Source: Gonapodya prolifera JEL478
Lineage: Eukaryota; Monoblepharomycota; Monoblepharidomycetes; Monoblepharidales; Gonapodyaceae
NCBI GenBank assembly: GCA_001574975.1
Contig: KQ965748.1
Location: 3,334 to 67,333 of the forward strand
Direction of reading: 5' to 3'
Length of the DNA: 64,000 nt
This document shows, one piece after another, positions 1-11,403 of the stretch. A program made the translations under genes and the position numbers. The notes beneath the pieces were generated by a model, which did not search any database, was not told the origin of the DNA, and was given only the letters and a program-made list of their open reading frames with translations. The first letter of the stretch is position 1. The number at the start of each line of letters is the position of its first letter.

Positions 1-28
1 ACTTGCAGCTGATCAAGGACACCAAATT

Positions 29-765
29 ATGCAGTTGGACATTTCAAATGCATTCTTGAATGGAAAATTGGGGGAGAAGGTGTATATTGAGCAGCCACAT
101 GGGTTCACATTGGGAAGCAACCTTGTTTGCAGATTGGTGAAGTNACTTTATGGCTTGAAGCAGGCCGCAAATGAGTGGTTCAAAGTTCTTGTGGACATTT
201 TGGTGAACAAGATGTGATTCAGGAAGATTCAAGCAGATCCTGTTGTGTTTGTGCAAGAGACAAAGGAAGGAAAGCTCATTACTGGAGGACATGTTGATGA
301 TTTTGTTGCAAGTGCTCCAAATGATGCTATGTTGAAATCTTTTGAAAAGGAGCTTGCCCAACATTTAAATGTTAGATCAGGTGGACTGGACACATTCTTG
401 GGTGTGCAAGCAAAGCAGAATTTGAAAACATTTACAATAACCATCCATCATCAGCACAAAATTGTGGATCTTCTTTCAGACCATGGCATGCTTGATTCAT
501 GACTAGTGAGCACTCCTCTGCAGCCAAACATTGAGTTGTCTCATGCAGATTGCCCTCAAAGTGCAGCAGAGAAGCAAGGGATTGATGGAAGATCATACAG
601 ACGTGGAGTTGGAAGTTTGATGCACATTATAGCAATGACAAGACCAGACATCTGCACAGCTGTTAAAATTCTTTCAGAAGCTTTGGATAACCCAAGCAAG
701 AAGCATGTAGACGCATTTTATTGGTTGCTGAGATATTTGAATGGCACCAGAGGTAATATAATTCT
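29..765 (+). pseudogene. Ty1/copia reverse transcriptase-RNase H remnant, copy 1
   Basis: Three consecutive open pieces (29-217, 245-502, 506-about 765), separated by stops, read as the C-terminal half of a copia polyprotein. The first piece has the RVT_2 signatures QLDISNAFLNGKL and LYGLKQAANEWF. The second has the catalytic turn GGHVDDFVA (the family's YVDD site). The third has the connector to RNase H (RPDICTAVKILS, LLRYLNGTRG). There is no gag, protease or integrase, the frame is interrupted at about 218 and 503, and base 144 is N. I infer a dead, truncated element. Family assignment is secure from the order of the motifs; the subfamily cannot be told. Confidence 0.85.
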
Positions 766-1092
766 CCCAATAGCAGCTGCATATGGATTGGCAACAAGAC
801 AGTATGACATCTCCAACGCATGCACTTATGGTAAACTTGAAGACACTGTTTATCTTGAGCTGTTGCCTGGCTTTAAGCAGGGAATCAACCTTTTCAAGCT
901 CCTTAAATCACTGTATGGATTAAAGCAGTCTGTGTACACATGGTTCAATGAGCTCTTCTGAAAATGGGCTTTATGCAACTAAAGACAGACAACATGGTCT
1001 TTGTGAGGAAAGATAAAGATGGAAACATTGATATGATTGTTAAAGGTCATGTTGATGATTTGATAGCTGCCGCATGCAGCTTTGAGTGTCAC
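766..1092 (+). pseudogene. Ty1/copia reverse transcriptase remnant, copy 2
   Basis: In the same frame in which copy 1 reaches its RNase H connector, the protein returns to the start of a reverse transcriptase: ATRQYDISNACTYGKLEDT, then LKSLYGLKQSVYTWFNELF, a stop at 959-961, and in the next piece a second catalytic turn, GHVDDLIAA (about 1047-1073). The residues differ from copy 1 at many positions, so this is another family member, not a recent duplicate. The element breaks off near 1092 in non-coding DNA. The fusion point, near 755-775, leaves no visible target-site duplication. Confidence 0.8.
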
Positions 1093-1203
1093 ACTGACAT
1101 CTACTAACGTGGAATATATAGAGTAGTTTGAGTGTTGGGTATTAGCTGCTGTGCCACTACTGTGGCCGCGGGTTTAGATGTGCACACCTGCAGGACGTGC
1201 CCT

Positions 1204-1339
1204 AAGTTTGGCATAACATTCCTGCAGGTGAGTTCCATGCACTTTACAACTTGTTATGTATATTTGATCACACATACACGTTCCTGCAGNTTACAGGCTC
1301 GTGCAGCTCACCTAGGTTGTGTAGCATTATGCCAAACTT
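1204..1339. repeat. Inverted repeat with 13-bp perfect arms
   Basis: AAGTTTGGCATAA at 1204-1216 is matched by its exact reverse complement TTATGCCAAACTT at 1327-1339. Inside the arms the similarity continues imperfectly (CAGGTGAG against CTCACCTA). The enclosed 110 bases contain repeated CCTGCAG sites and one N (1290). It could be a small MITE-like element or the edge of a longer decayed insertion; no flanking duplication was found. Confidence 0.5.
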
Positions 1340-1354
1340 CCTTCCCTGTTTTTG

Positions 1355-2110
1355 GCTGACTGCAAGGTTCAGAAGCTATACAGGGACGTGATTTTTAACT
1401 GGCACGCGCCCCTTCACAATGTCTATTGAATCGGCGCATTGCTTTTTGAATTGAATCGCCCAGTGAGCAGTAATATCTCTTGGCGTAATTTTGAAAACCG
1501 GATCAGCGACGCAGAACAAATCCATATATCGCAATTTAAATGCCACCACTTGTTGCATATTACAATTGATATCGCACATTCAAATTTTCACTCTAATTGG
1601 ACTGCTACATGTTGAGTTATTCACGGAATTGTCAACAGATTGTAACTCTCTATATTCAGCTGATTGCAAGACACAGAAGCTATTCAGAGATCTTTTTACA
1701 GCATTTATCAAGACCGCATGCTTTTGTTAACTTTCAACCACTGAGTGAGCAGATATCATTGCCAGCGTATTTTTAATCATGGGGTCGACGATGCAGAAGG
1801 AAGCACAATATTGCAGTTTTGGCAACGTCAATCTATGAACATTATAATTGATGTTGCACTCTGAAAGTTTCACCTGATTTGGACAGCTTATCGTGGCATT
1901 ATTCACGTAATTTCAGCAAAATTGGTACTCTCAGTATTCAGCTTATTGCAAGACGCAGACGCTATACTGGGATTCAAATTTTTGCGCACACATATTTCAT
2001 TACTATATCTATCAGAGACGCACATTATTGCTGCATTTTAATAGTTTTAGTGAGCCACAATCTTGATTGACAAGGTTTTTATAGCCTGAGTATATGAATT
2101 GCTGGTTGAG
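1355..2110. repeat. Decayed tandem repeat, about 300-bp unit, three copies
   Basis: Three head-to-tail units start at about 1355, 1660 and 1942. Each opens with a version of CTGATTGCAAGACRCAGAAG followed by a variant of GCTATACTGGGA. The first two then share, in the same order, a GTGAGCAG block, a (C/G)GACGATGCAGAA-like block, a CAATATTGCA-like block, ACAATTGATRTCGCAC, a TTTCACCTGATTGGAC-like block, and an ending TCTCTATATTCAG. Unit 3 decays after about 170 bases. Units are about 305 and 282 bp. I see no coding potential and no match to the neighbouring retroelement remnants. The array may be a degenerate satellite or an LTR-derived array. Confidence 0.6.
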
Positions 2111-3308
2111 TCCATTTGTAAAGATTTTGTGACCGCAGAGGCTGCTGATAAATGAGCTGATATGAGTTGCACACAAAGTTGTAATTAAATCAACAAGGAG
2201 TAGTCCAATTCAAATGAAACTTTGAAGATGTAATAATAATTGAATTGAGCATAGAATAGTGTTCTATATTCACATTTACAACCACATTCAACAAAATCCA
2301 ATCTGTGGGACAGCACCAAATTTTGCACAGGCCAATGCAAAGCAAAAGGCACATCAGTGTTGATTTTTCCTGGTGCAAGCAAAAGATGCCTAAATAGAAC
2401 AGTCAATATGCAGCCCTTATTTTTCTGATTGCTTCAGAGAGATAAAAGCAGCCATGTTGGGTGGAAGTTTGTGCACCAGGTCCTGGTAACAGTTTTATTG
2501 TTACCAGAGCTTGGAGCCTCCATCTTGGGTCATTTGAGCTGGGAGCCAAATCAAACACACCAGACAAATAGTGGCTATAATCTGCTGCCTGGGTCCATTG
2601 TGCTCAAACAACTTGCTGGAGACCAACACTTGAAACTGTGCAAAGGAGTGGTGTGCACAAAATGACACCTCAACCACAAGCAAAAGATGCCAGTCATTCT
2701 GAAACCCCTATCACATTGCCAGATATGTACACCTAGTCATTTATTGAGATTAAGTGAACACTAGAGATCTAAATTTGTATTACCTTTGCTAAAACATGAG
2801 TATGTACATATGAGTGATTTTATGTGCAATGGGCTTCGTTTTCATATGCTGGTCATTTGTGCTTATATTAACAAAAATGGGTGAGTTCTCTCACCCTAAG
2901 CATAGAAAAACATATCAATCATATGAGAGTAATAGTGTAAACATATGAGCAAGATCATATACTTCTACATATGTTTTTTGATACCCCAGAACGTGCCAAG
3001 CCTCCGTCGTCCCAGCCTCACATGAAATTGAAAACTTGTACGAGTGTGGCAAAATTTTCCTCATCTTGGGAGGTCATCGACTTTGCTTTGCAAATATTCT
3101 GCCCAGAAATTCGTGTACGTACGCTGGTCGTGTTCAGTACATTTCCGCCTTCAATCTGCAGCCTCGAAATTCCAAACTCAATCCTCGAGGATTGTTTCTC
3201 AACTGAGAAAGGCACGGTAGGGGTGGGGGGTGGGGAGGTCTCTTGTGTAACGATGTATTCTGGCATGGAGTGTTCTTCGACCAAAGTCATTGTTGGACAC
3301 ACGATATC
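2111..3308. other. AT-rich gene-poor interval with small hairpins
   Basis: No convincing exon was found. Two perfect stem-loops are visible: CTGGTAACA with TGTTACCAG at 2483-2507 (9-bp stem, 7-base loop) and GGGTGAG with CTCACCC at 2879-2896 (7-bp stem, 4-base loop). The 15-mer CAAGCAAAAGATGCC occurs near 2377 and again near 2679. CATATG hexamers are frequent from 2800 to 2970. The last 300 bases are richer in GC and form the upstream region of the uL23m gene. An antisense open frame at 3018-3344 has no recognisable motif. Confidence 0.4.
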
Positions 3309-4027
3309 ATGTCTCTCCGTCGAACCCCGCGTGTAACAAGCCACGTGAGTCGATCAGCCCCATGATTGCTACTGGCATTTCCTCTGGGAATCCCGTTGAC
3401 GTGCCGCGGTTTTCAAGCACACTGGAACATCACTATTCTTTCCGAATATCGTCTTTCGTCTTGTTCGTGGACCCACAGTATCGATCGTTCCTCCCAAAGG
3501 AACAGATAATCGTCTGGCTCAAGAATCTTCTGAATTCACCAGTACTCTGCTTCCCAACCAATGCGTATTCCGGGTACGACGCACACACGACCAACATGAG
3601 GATACTGCAATCGCTGATGGGGCGGCAATCAAATTTCTAGGTACCCAGGAATGTCAACAAACTTGACATAAAGTCCTACCTCTCCGCACTTTATGATGTC
3701 GAGGTTGTGGATGTCAAGACCTCCAACTACCTGGCCTCTGAAGGACGCGATCGACAAACGGGAAGACCGACGAGACGAGCCGCCTACAAACGAGCGGTGG
3801 TGACCGTTGGCTCAGATTTTTCGTTTCCTCCCCCGCCCTCTGAAGTAAGTATTGGTGTTTCCTTTAAAGCTCCTGACATTATTCATTCATTTGATTGACT
3901 TATGAAGGACAAGGCGGACAAGATTACTGCATACGTTGACTTTGCCGCTGGCCGAGCCGCAGAGAAATGGGAACGTCGGAGAGCTGGCCGCGCATCGCAC
4001 GTTGGGTCTACTGAAGCCACCGTGTGA
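3309..4027 (+). CDS. MRP20: Mitochondrial large-subunit ribosomal protein uL23m
   Basis: Mitochondrial version of uL23, which sits at the exit tunnel of the mitochondrial large subunit. Four exons keep frame: 3309-3344, 3418-3573, 3641-3844 and 3908-4027, giving about 171 residues. Family features in order: a short basic start (MSLRRTPRV), the FFPNIVFRLVR strand, the CVFRVPRNVNKLDIKSYL block, then ALYDVEVVDVKTSNY, AYKRAVVTV and a charged C-terminal tail. These align by eye with the MRPL23 core. The exon 2-3 junction joins VFR to VPRN with no change of phase. Two acceptors are AAG instead of CAG/TAG, so exon 2's left edge is the least certain. The start is the only ATG that splices in frame to the conserved core. 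Confidence 0.82.
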
Positions 4028-4296
4028 CCTGTGATTGTACGCGGTCTACGTGCGACAGGTCATCTAGACAAGGCGAGGGGGAACTGACAACCATGTATAT
4101 CCATTCGCAAGTATTGAGGGTGGATCAAGTGCAATATTTCGCATTCGCAAATAACACAAATGCACATCAAACGAGCGAGAGAGGGCTTGAGCAATCTCAT
4201 CTGTTACTCAGGAATCCTAAGATCCAGCAGTGGTGTATATCGAACCTTGCGGCTGCAAAATGTCACTGATACCCCAATACATGTACTATTGTACTT

Positions 4297-7200
4297 CTAC
4301 CCAGCAAGCTCGGTTTGTATAAGACGGTGAACGTGTGTGAGGTAATCTGCGACGAGTTACAAGTTGCGTTCACAAGGCGGTTGGTTCATAAGAAAAGGCC
4401 ATTTTCTTCAACTCACCGACATAATTCATTCCATCGAACGACTTGTCCTCCGCAAGCATATTGCTCAGCTCCACTTCCAACAACGGGTCCGCTTGCTGGC
4501 GTACGAGCTGAGGTGGGACATTGCATATCAAAATGTACGGGTTATGTCCATCCAAGTTTCTAAACCCACCTGGAGCTGCATATACGACGTCCGTTGAGAC
4601 TGTAAGTACCCAACAATCGTGCGTACTCGGACGGACAAAGCATTATCAAGCTCCGGCATCGATCGCTGTAAATGCGTGCGAAGAGGCCAACAACTCTACA
4701 TTTCTCACTAAGCCAAGTTCCAAGCCTGCTAGCAACTCACCATCATCACATCAATTTTTTCATGAGCGTCCACACCAAACAGCGACCGAAGAATCTCTGG
4801 TGGAGCCTGCCGACCTATCCAAAGCAAGATCGCCTGTCCATTCTCGACCAGGTATAGCCCGGCGGGGTCCATGCGCTCATACGAGGCTCGAACGCGCGGT
4901 GGGAGAATGTGACGGGAGAGTTCAAACGGTTCAGATTCCTGGGGATTGTGACTCGTCGTTAACTAGCTGTACCGCTGACCCCCATGGCGCGCTGGGATGC
5001 TCACATCCAGAGGTCCCACGTCATGCAGGGCGAAAATTCTAGGGTATATGAAAGGAACACTCGTGGTCACGGGCATTCCCTTGACAAGGCGGAGATGATA
5101 AACTCGGACGTCGCTCGGGAGGTCGGGTCCTGTCATCTCTTCGTCAATGCAGAAAAATTAGGGTGATGGGTTCCGGAACCTCACCTCCCCGGAACGCCTT
5201 CATTTTCAGCAAAGAGAGGTTATATAGCGGGTAAAGCTTGTATGATTCGGGCAGGATAAGCTATTAGACGTATAGATGCAGGTCGTTGGTAAGAAGATTA
5301 ACACGGAATGCAACACTTGCTTTTCACCTGGCCCGGTTGTGTAGATGAGGCGCAATTCTTCCTGTACGACGCCAGAATTTTGACACATCGATCGGTGAGG
5401 GCCTCTCGTACTGACCGCAAACTTGACGCGACCGCCTGTGTCGCGGCTGGAGGGAATCGAAGTGTGAGACGTTCCAAAGTCACACGCCCCGTTTGCACCG
5501 CCCCGGCCCACGAAGCTTCACTCACACGTCTTCATCAGATAGTTCACCGTGGTGTCCATGTCCGCGTACCTGAACACGTTCCCAATTTGCGACGTCACGG
5601 GTACAGCAGCGTTGAGGATCCGGATCCTCCTGTTCCCGCCTGCTGTCGTGTACAGCATGGCCACTTGGAAGAACGCATCGGCCTTCTCGTCCAGCTTACT
5701 GTCGTACTGCACGGCCACGGCCAGGGACGTCCGTGGCGACACGCCTGCGAGCTGCACATCGGTGCTGTTGGACATATTGAAGTTGCCAAAGTGGTCGGTG
5801 GTACGGAGACCTACCATGGAAGCCCATAAATCAGCCTCGCCAAGAATATAAATGCGCTATATGAGGGGGAACGCACCTGTAGAGCATCTCACTCGCAGCA
5901 CGGCGTCGTACCCAAAGTTCCCCTCAACCGACTTGCGGACGTCATTGACGAACTTGGGCCCGTCGCGCCCGTAATCGAATCCCTGGTAGTAGTACGTGCT
6001 TCCACCGGTCAAGGCCGCGAGGGTTCCTTTTACCATAATAGCCACAAAATGTCAACCGCCGGTCCACTTGCACCCCCACGGTAGACCTCACCCACCAATA
6101 GTAGCCAAATCCACATACCCCCCCGGCACGACCCACATATCGACGCACACGCCGTGGTTGACGAGACTGGTGCCCAGCTTCTTCCACAGGGGCACGTCCT
6201 GCGACTGGAACATGGTCTTTTCCTGGTCCGTTCCGAGGAGTTTGGTGTCCTCCCGCACGGAGAGTGCGCCGGGGCCTGCGTTGGCGAGCGAGCTTTGAAA
6301 GATGAGCAAGCGGCCTCCGACGGCGGCCTGCGGTGTGGGGGTTTATGGGGAGATGTCCAATTAATGGAGGCAGGACAGGAAGCAGAATTTTAGGGGAGGA
6401 AAGAAAAAGTGGCGTATCGCGATTCTACCCACCAACGCCATATCCACGGCTTGCACAGCCGCTCCAAGCACCGACTCAGTCGTCCGCGTCGTCTCGAACA
6501 TGGTCGGCAGGGTGTCCAGCAGGGTCTCGAGGTTCGTCCTACATTGCGGTCGTCACAATGAGCGAAGCATTGGGACGGATCAAGAGTGTGAGATCAAGGA
6601 TGTGATGAAAAAATTACGGAGACTTCACAACGCAACGCACGCACCTCGCCTCGTCGACGTCGCCCAAGAACCCCTCGTTGATGGGCACGAACACGTCGTG
6701 CACGTCCGACACGACCAGCATTTGAGGGCCTTCGAGCTCGGGCTAGGTGGGTTGGGAGGGGGAGGGGGAAGTGAATGGAGTGGTGAGATTATTCGGGCCG
6801 GGAGAGCCGTACCAACACCGGGGCGAAGCCCCCCTTCCAACCACCCCCACCCTCCACCGCACGCACCTTCATATTATAAAACTGCACCGCCTTATCATAC
6901 GTCACCACGCCCACCCTACACCCCCTCTGCACTCCCGGAAGAGCCGCTCTGACCGCCTCGCACGCTCTCGCCAGATGCCCCGACTGGACGCTCGTGTACG
7001 ACACGTCGATCGCGAACACGATATGTAAAGGCGCGGGCGGGCGCAGAGCGTATTCCTTTGTGGCGACGAACTCGACGGTGCCGTGGGTGAGTTCGGGCCG
7101 TTGGGCGAGGTCGAGCCGGCGGCCGTGCATGTCGAGGTTGGAGAAGTAGTTGTCGGAGACTGTGCGGGAGGGGAGGGGAGGGGGTGGGGTGGGGAGGGAG

Positions 7201-8883
7201 ATGGCCAGCACAGCGCGATGATGTGCGGCAGTGGCAGGACAGACCGCGCAAAGACAACGTAACGTACCAGGATTGGAATGCCCGCAAATATTACACAACC
7301 ACCTCCTGCCACCATCCAAAAACACCACAAACGGGTTCACATATGCATGGCACCTATTACACCGTTCGGGCCCGACGTCTTCGGATCCCGTCAGGGGCAC
7401 GGGGTCTTCGCCCGGTCCCGGGTCGGCGAGGGGCTGGATGAGGAGGGCGATGGGGATTTGGGAGAGTGTGGAGAGGTCCGGTGTGGAGGGGATGTTGGCG
7501 GTCGTGAGGCGGAGGAGGCGAGGAGAGGAGTTTCCTGGGGAGATGGGGGTGGGTTCCAGTGGCACCAAACAGTTTTAAAATGCACCCCGGCAATCCCGCA
7601 GTTTGTCTTTCACCCTCCCGCACATGCCCTCCAGTTCATTCGCTCTTCCTCCAGGTGGCAGTACAACATCTCGCCCTCCTGCCTCCTCGTTCCCCTTCCG
7701 ACCTTGCAGAGCTTGTTTCACCGTCTCGCACATGTCCTTCATTTCCCTTTCGCCCTTCCTCCAGGCATTACAACATCTCCCTTCTTGCCTCTTCGCTCCC
7801 CTTACAACCTCTCCAACCCGCGCAGGACTTTTTGCGCCATCCCGCACATGCCCTCCACGTTCCTTTCGCTCGTCCTCCAGGCACTGGCACTCCAGACCTC
7901 CCTTGGCGTCTATCTCCTCCGGCCTCACTCCAGACCTCTCTTCTACTCTACCCACCATCATCGACAATTCTACACTCTGTCGACACCAACGGCGGTGCCT
8001 GTCTCGTGCTCGTCAACCATACCCCTTCCGCATGCGCCTGCTGGTCGGCCTCGTGCACTGCGACGGGGGATGGGATCTGGTTTGGGTCGATGCGCTGTCG
8101 CGCGGGTGGTGCGCCAGGAGCGCCAGGAGTGCCGGGAGTGCCAGGCACTGGTTGACGAGGCGCGAGTGGGTGGACGGAGGGAGGTGTGGTGCGTGGTTGG
8201 AGTGAGTCGAGCGACGGGACGGGAGGGGGGCCACCGGCGGGAAAGGGCCCGGGAAATGGCGGGCGCGGAGGGTAAGGGAACCCTTGTGGGTTTGGCGGCT
8301 GGTACTGGGGGTTAACATTCGGCTGGTGTTGGGACTGCTGCTGCTGTTGTGGGTAGCCCGGAATCGGCGGGACGCTCTGGGAGGGGGGAAACGGCGCAGG
8401 AGCAGGAGCAGGACGGCCCGGTTGAGGAGGGAAACCGGGCTGGTGCGGTTGTTGAGGAGGGTAGTGGTGTGGTTGAGGCGAGGGAGCAGGAGATGGATTG
8501 AATGGCTGCGGGGACGGCGAGGGACGGCCGCCGACGGGCCCGGGCACGGCAGGCTGTGCACCCTGTTGCTGCGGGTAGACGCGTTTTCCCCTCGGGTGAG
8601 AGTTTGGGGACAGCGACATGCTCGACATTCCGTTGGCCAGCTGCGACATTGGAGCGCCCGGTAGCATGCCAGGACCGGGTGGGGCGGGCATTCCGGGCAC
8701 ACCTGGCATTAGGGGCACACCGGGCATCTGTTGCATGTTTTGATTGCTGGTGTGGTGCTGCATGTGCGTGTGCTGAGGATTGAACTGTGGCTGTTGCTGG
8801 GATTGGAACTGCTGATGCTGCGGATATTGCTGCTGGGTGTCCTGCTGAGCCAGCGGCGGTCTGTTTCCCGCGTGGGGCAGCAT
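4297..8883 (-). CDS. SEC24: COPII coat subunit Sec24
   Basis: Cargo-binding subunit of the COPII coat, which works with Sec23 and Sar1 at ER exit sites. Exons run from the ATG at 8883 to the stop at 4297. In order: a Pro/Gln-rich disordered N-terminus of about 300 residues (8883 to about 7950); the zinc finger (CNRCHAYVNPFV then LCNICG, near 7360-7300); the trunk (HIVFAIDVSYTSVQSGHL); the beta-sandwich (LNAAVPVTSQIGNVFRYAD, near 5600); the helical domain (KILASYRKNCASS, then LILPESYKLYPLY near 5250); and the gelsolin-like C-terminus (GLYLVENGQAILLWIGRQ near 4850-4800, ending HVHRLIQTELAG). All expected domains are present and in order. It is head-to-head with Enp1. The N-terminal intron holds a minisatellite. 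Confidence 0.92.
7611..7900. repeat. Minisatellite (about 110-bp unit) in a SEC24 intron
   Basis: Three pyrimidine-rich units begin at about 7611, 7719 and 7835. Shared blocks are an initial CTCCCGCACATGCCCTCC-like segment, a CGCTC(T/G)TCCTCCAGG-like segment 20-30 bases later, an ACAACATCTC block and a TTCGCTCCCCTT-like block. Units are about 108 and 116 bp and the third is partial. The array falls between the Pro/Gln-rich exon and the zinc-finger exon of SEC24. The minus strand is open through it, so part of it could be translated if the intron is retained. Confidence 0.55.
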
Positions 8884-9003
8884 CGCAGTGTGCAGTGGGT
8901 GTGGCTGGCTGAATGACACGCACGAGTTTACCCGAACACAAGATAAGTGGCACACACGCAATTCCTTTTCTATGTCGCGCACAGGCCACGCCCCACCGTC
9001 GCA
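8884..9003. promoter_or_regulatory. Divergent promoter, SEC24 / ENP1
   Basis: Only 120 bp separate the SEC24 start codon (minus, 8883) from the ENP1 start codon (plus, 9004). Both 5' UTRs and the transcription start sites must lie in or overlap this interval, which implies a shared nucleosome-free region. I see no clear TATA box. The span is inferred from the coding starts. Confidence 0.5.
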
Positions 9004-11403
9004 ATGCCCAAAGTCCCGTCGCAGCCAAAAGCAGCGCAGAGTCTCGCGCGATTCGCACCCGCAAAGGGAAGGCATGCGGGGGGAAAGGGCGACAGGCCGG
9101 TCTCGGTCTCGCGGAACAAGGCAAAGGCTTTAGGAATCGATGCCAGGAAACGAGCAAAGATGGAGCAGGAGGACTACTCGAGTGACGACGATGGCAGGGA
9201 CGCCGAGTGGTCGGACGACGTTGGTGGGACCGAGGGTGGAGATGGACAGCGAAAGAAGGGAGCAAAGAACAAGGAGACCTGGGTCGATGCAAAGACCTCA
9301 GAGAAGATCCTCAGTCTGGCAAAGGAGCAGCTCGACGAGATTCACATGGAAGAGCGTGGTGCTGTATCCGGAAGTGGGGCGAAGGCGAAAAAGGCGGTGA
9401 AGGGTGGTCGAGTCGTTGCACAGAACAACAACGACGATGATGATGGAATGAGCGAGGATGGAGATGGTGACGCTGGTCGAGGAGACGCTGCTGCCACCGT
9501 GGGCGCAGACGACGACGATGACGAGGAAGACGATGCAGCGCTCGACTTCCAGAACAGAGAGGAGTACGAAGCTTACCTCGAGACCGTGGGACTCGAAGAA
9601 AAGGTACGTCTTGATAAAGTGTGGGTTGCAGGGGAAGACGAGCAGAGGGGCAGTGAGGGGCGGCGTCTTGCCGGACAGTTATTTTTGGGTGCAATGCGAA
9701 ATCTCACCTCACCTCACCCACAACAGAACCTCGACCCCTCCGACCTCCGCGCCCTACACTCCTTCATGCCCTCCTCCTCCTCTCCCTTCGCCACGGGGGC
9801 CAACGCCTCCCCCGCACACGCGCACGCTCAGCGCGGGCAGACCCTCGCGGACGTCATCATGGCCAAGCTGAAGCAGCGCGACGCCGATTTGCAGGATAGG
9901 GACGCGAGAGTGGCGTTGGAGAGGCCCCCTGGGATGAATCCGAAGATTGTGGAGGTTTATTCGAAGTGGGTTGAAGGTGGTTGGGGGTAGGGGGCGGGGG
10001 GAGGGGGGGAGAAGATGTCGGGTGTGTGCATGAGAAGGAGGAGCAGTGGGATAGCGAGTGTGTTGGTCGTCGGGTGGATGGATTGACCGGAGCGAGTTGT
10101 TGACCGCGAAACTGGCGCAATGGGATACAGAAGAGCGGTGCTCGAAGCTCTACGAAGTCGCAGACGTAATCCTAACCAATCCAACCCGCACCCCCAAGAA
10201 TCGCCCACCTCCTCTCGCGCCACCGCTCCGGCTCGCTGCCCAAAGCGTTCAAGATCATCCCTTCGTTCGCGGACTGGGAGGAGATCTTGTACCTCACCAA
10301 GCCCACAGAGTGGTCCCCTATGGCCGTGTATCAGGCCACGAGGGTGTTTGTCTCGAATTTGAGGGGGGATATGGCGCAGAGGTGCGTTTCGTGGGGTGGG
10401 GGTGGAGGGGGTTGTTGTAGAACGCATGTCGAGGGAATGTGGTGGTTTACACCGGGATGCTTCCCTGGAGAGCTTGGCAGCTAACGCAGTCCGAATGGAC
10501 CCATTGTTTTACTCGAGGGTCTTCCTCGGAGTGCTTGGTCGACCGCTGTCTGACTGGATCTATTCGTTTGCTTCTCAATCCGCATCTCCACGCTCTAACC
10601 CCTACCCATTCCCCCCGCCTGCAGGTTCTTCAACCTCGTCTTGCTGGACCACGTCCGCGCCGACATCTCCGAGAACAAGAAACTCAACTACCACTTGTAC
10701 ATGGCGCTCAAAAAGGCCCTGTTCAAGCCCGCGGCGTTCTTCAAGGGGATTTTGTTGCCCTTGCTCGAGGTGCGTTTATGCTCCCTCAGGGTCTCGTACG
10801 CACTCGTGCCCCGATCTGTAACCAAACCTCACACCCCGGTTCGGTACAGGATGGCACATGCACGCTCAAAGAAGCCGCCATTATCGGATCCGTGCTGTCC
10901 AAAGTATCCATCCCCGTACTGCACTCCGCCGCCTGTATGCTTAAAATCGCCGAGATGGACTACACAGGTACGTCTTCGCTTCGCGTCCTACCATCCTCAC
11001 TCCACAACACCCCCACCTACCCCCGCACCAGGCCCGACCTCTGTCTTTATCCGCATCCTACTCGACAAGAAGTACGCCCTGCCATACCGCGTGCTCGACG
11101 CGCTCGTGTTCCACTTCCTTCGGTTCAAGTCCGACGCAAGGGTCATGCCCGTGCTGTGGCACCAGAGCTTGCTCGTGTTTGTGCAGAGGTGGGTTTCCTC
11201 CCTGTGCTCATATGCTCACCTGACTGACGACACTGTCACCTTCCCACAGATACAAAAACGATCTCTCGTCCGACCAACGAACGTCCCTGGCCCAGCTCGT
11301 GCAGGTCAAGCACCACCCACAGATCTCGCCCGAGGTTCAGCGCGAGCTGGATTCGGCAGAGGAGAGACCCGAGGTTGGCGTGGATACCGAGATGGGGATG
11401 TGA
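9004..11403 (+). CDS. ENP1: Bystin / Enp1, 40S ribosome biogenesis factor
   Basis: Nucleolar and cytoplasmic factor needed for 18S rRNA processing and 40S export. The N-terminal third is acidic and low-complexity (runs of D/E, 9180-9560). The bystin core follows: [20 protein letters not shown] (near 10280), [34 protein letters not shown] (near 10700), [20 protein letters not shown] (near 10900), [19 protein letters not shown] (near 11060), [14 protein letters not shown], then [13 protein letters not shown] and a tail ending at TGA 11401-11403. At least six introns split it, with clear donors at 9604, 9967 and near 10770. The exon joining 9966 to about 10199 is the least certain, because the 10020-10190 stretch does not resemble bystin. 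The start ATG opens the conserved basic N-terminus. Confidence 0.9.

Noticed and set aside
1132-1359. 75-codon plus-strand frame after the retroelement remnants
   Set aside because: It runs through the inverted repeat, contains an N and has no similarity to any copia domain; it looks like chance.
3018-3344. 108-codon minus-strand frame upstream of uL23m
   Set aside because: It covers the uL23m first exon and promoter in antisense; no motif, no partner exons.
7278-8315. 345-codon open frame on the plus strand, and others of similar length on both strands up to 9292
   Set aside because: They are shadows of the GC-rich Pro/Gln-rich exon and pyrimidine-rich intron of SEC24; composition is Arg/Ser/Pro-rich and no motif is present.
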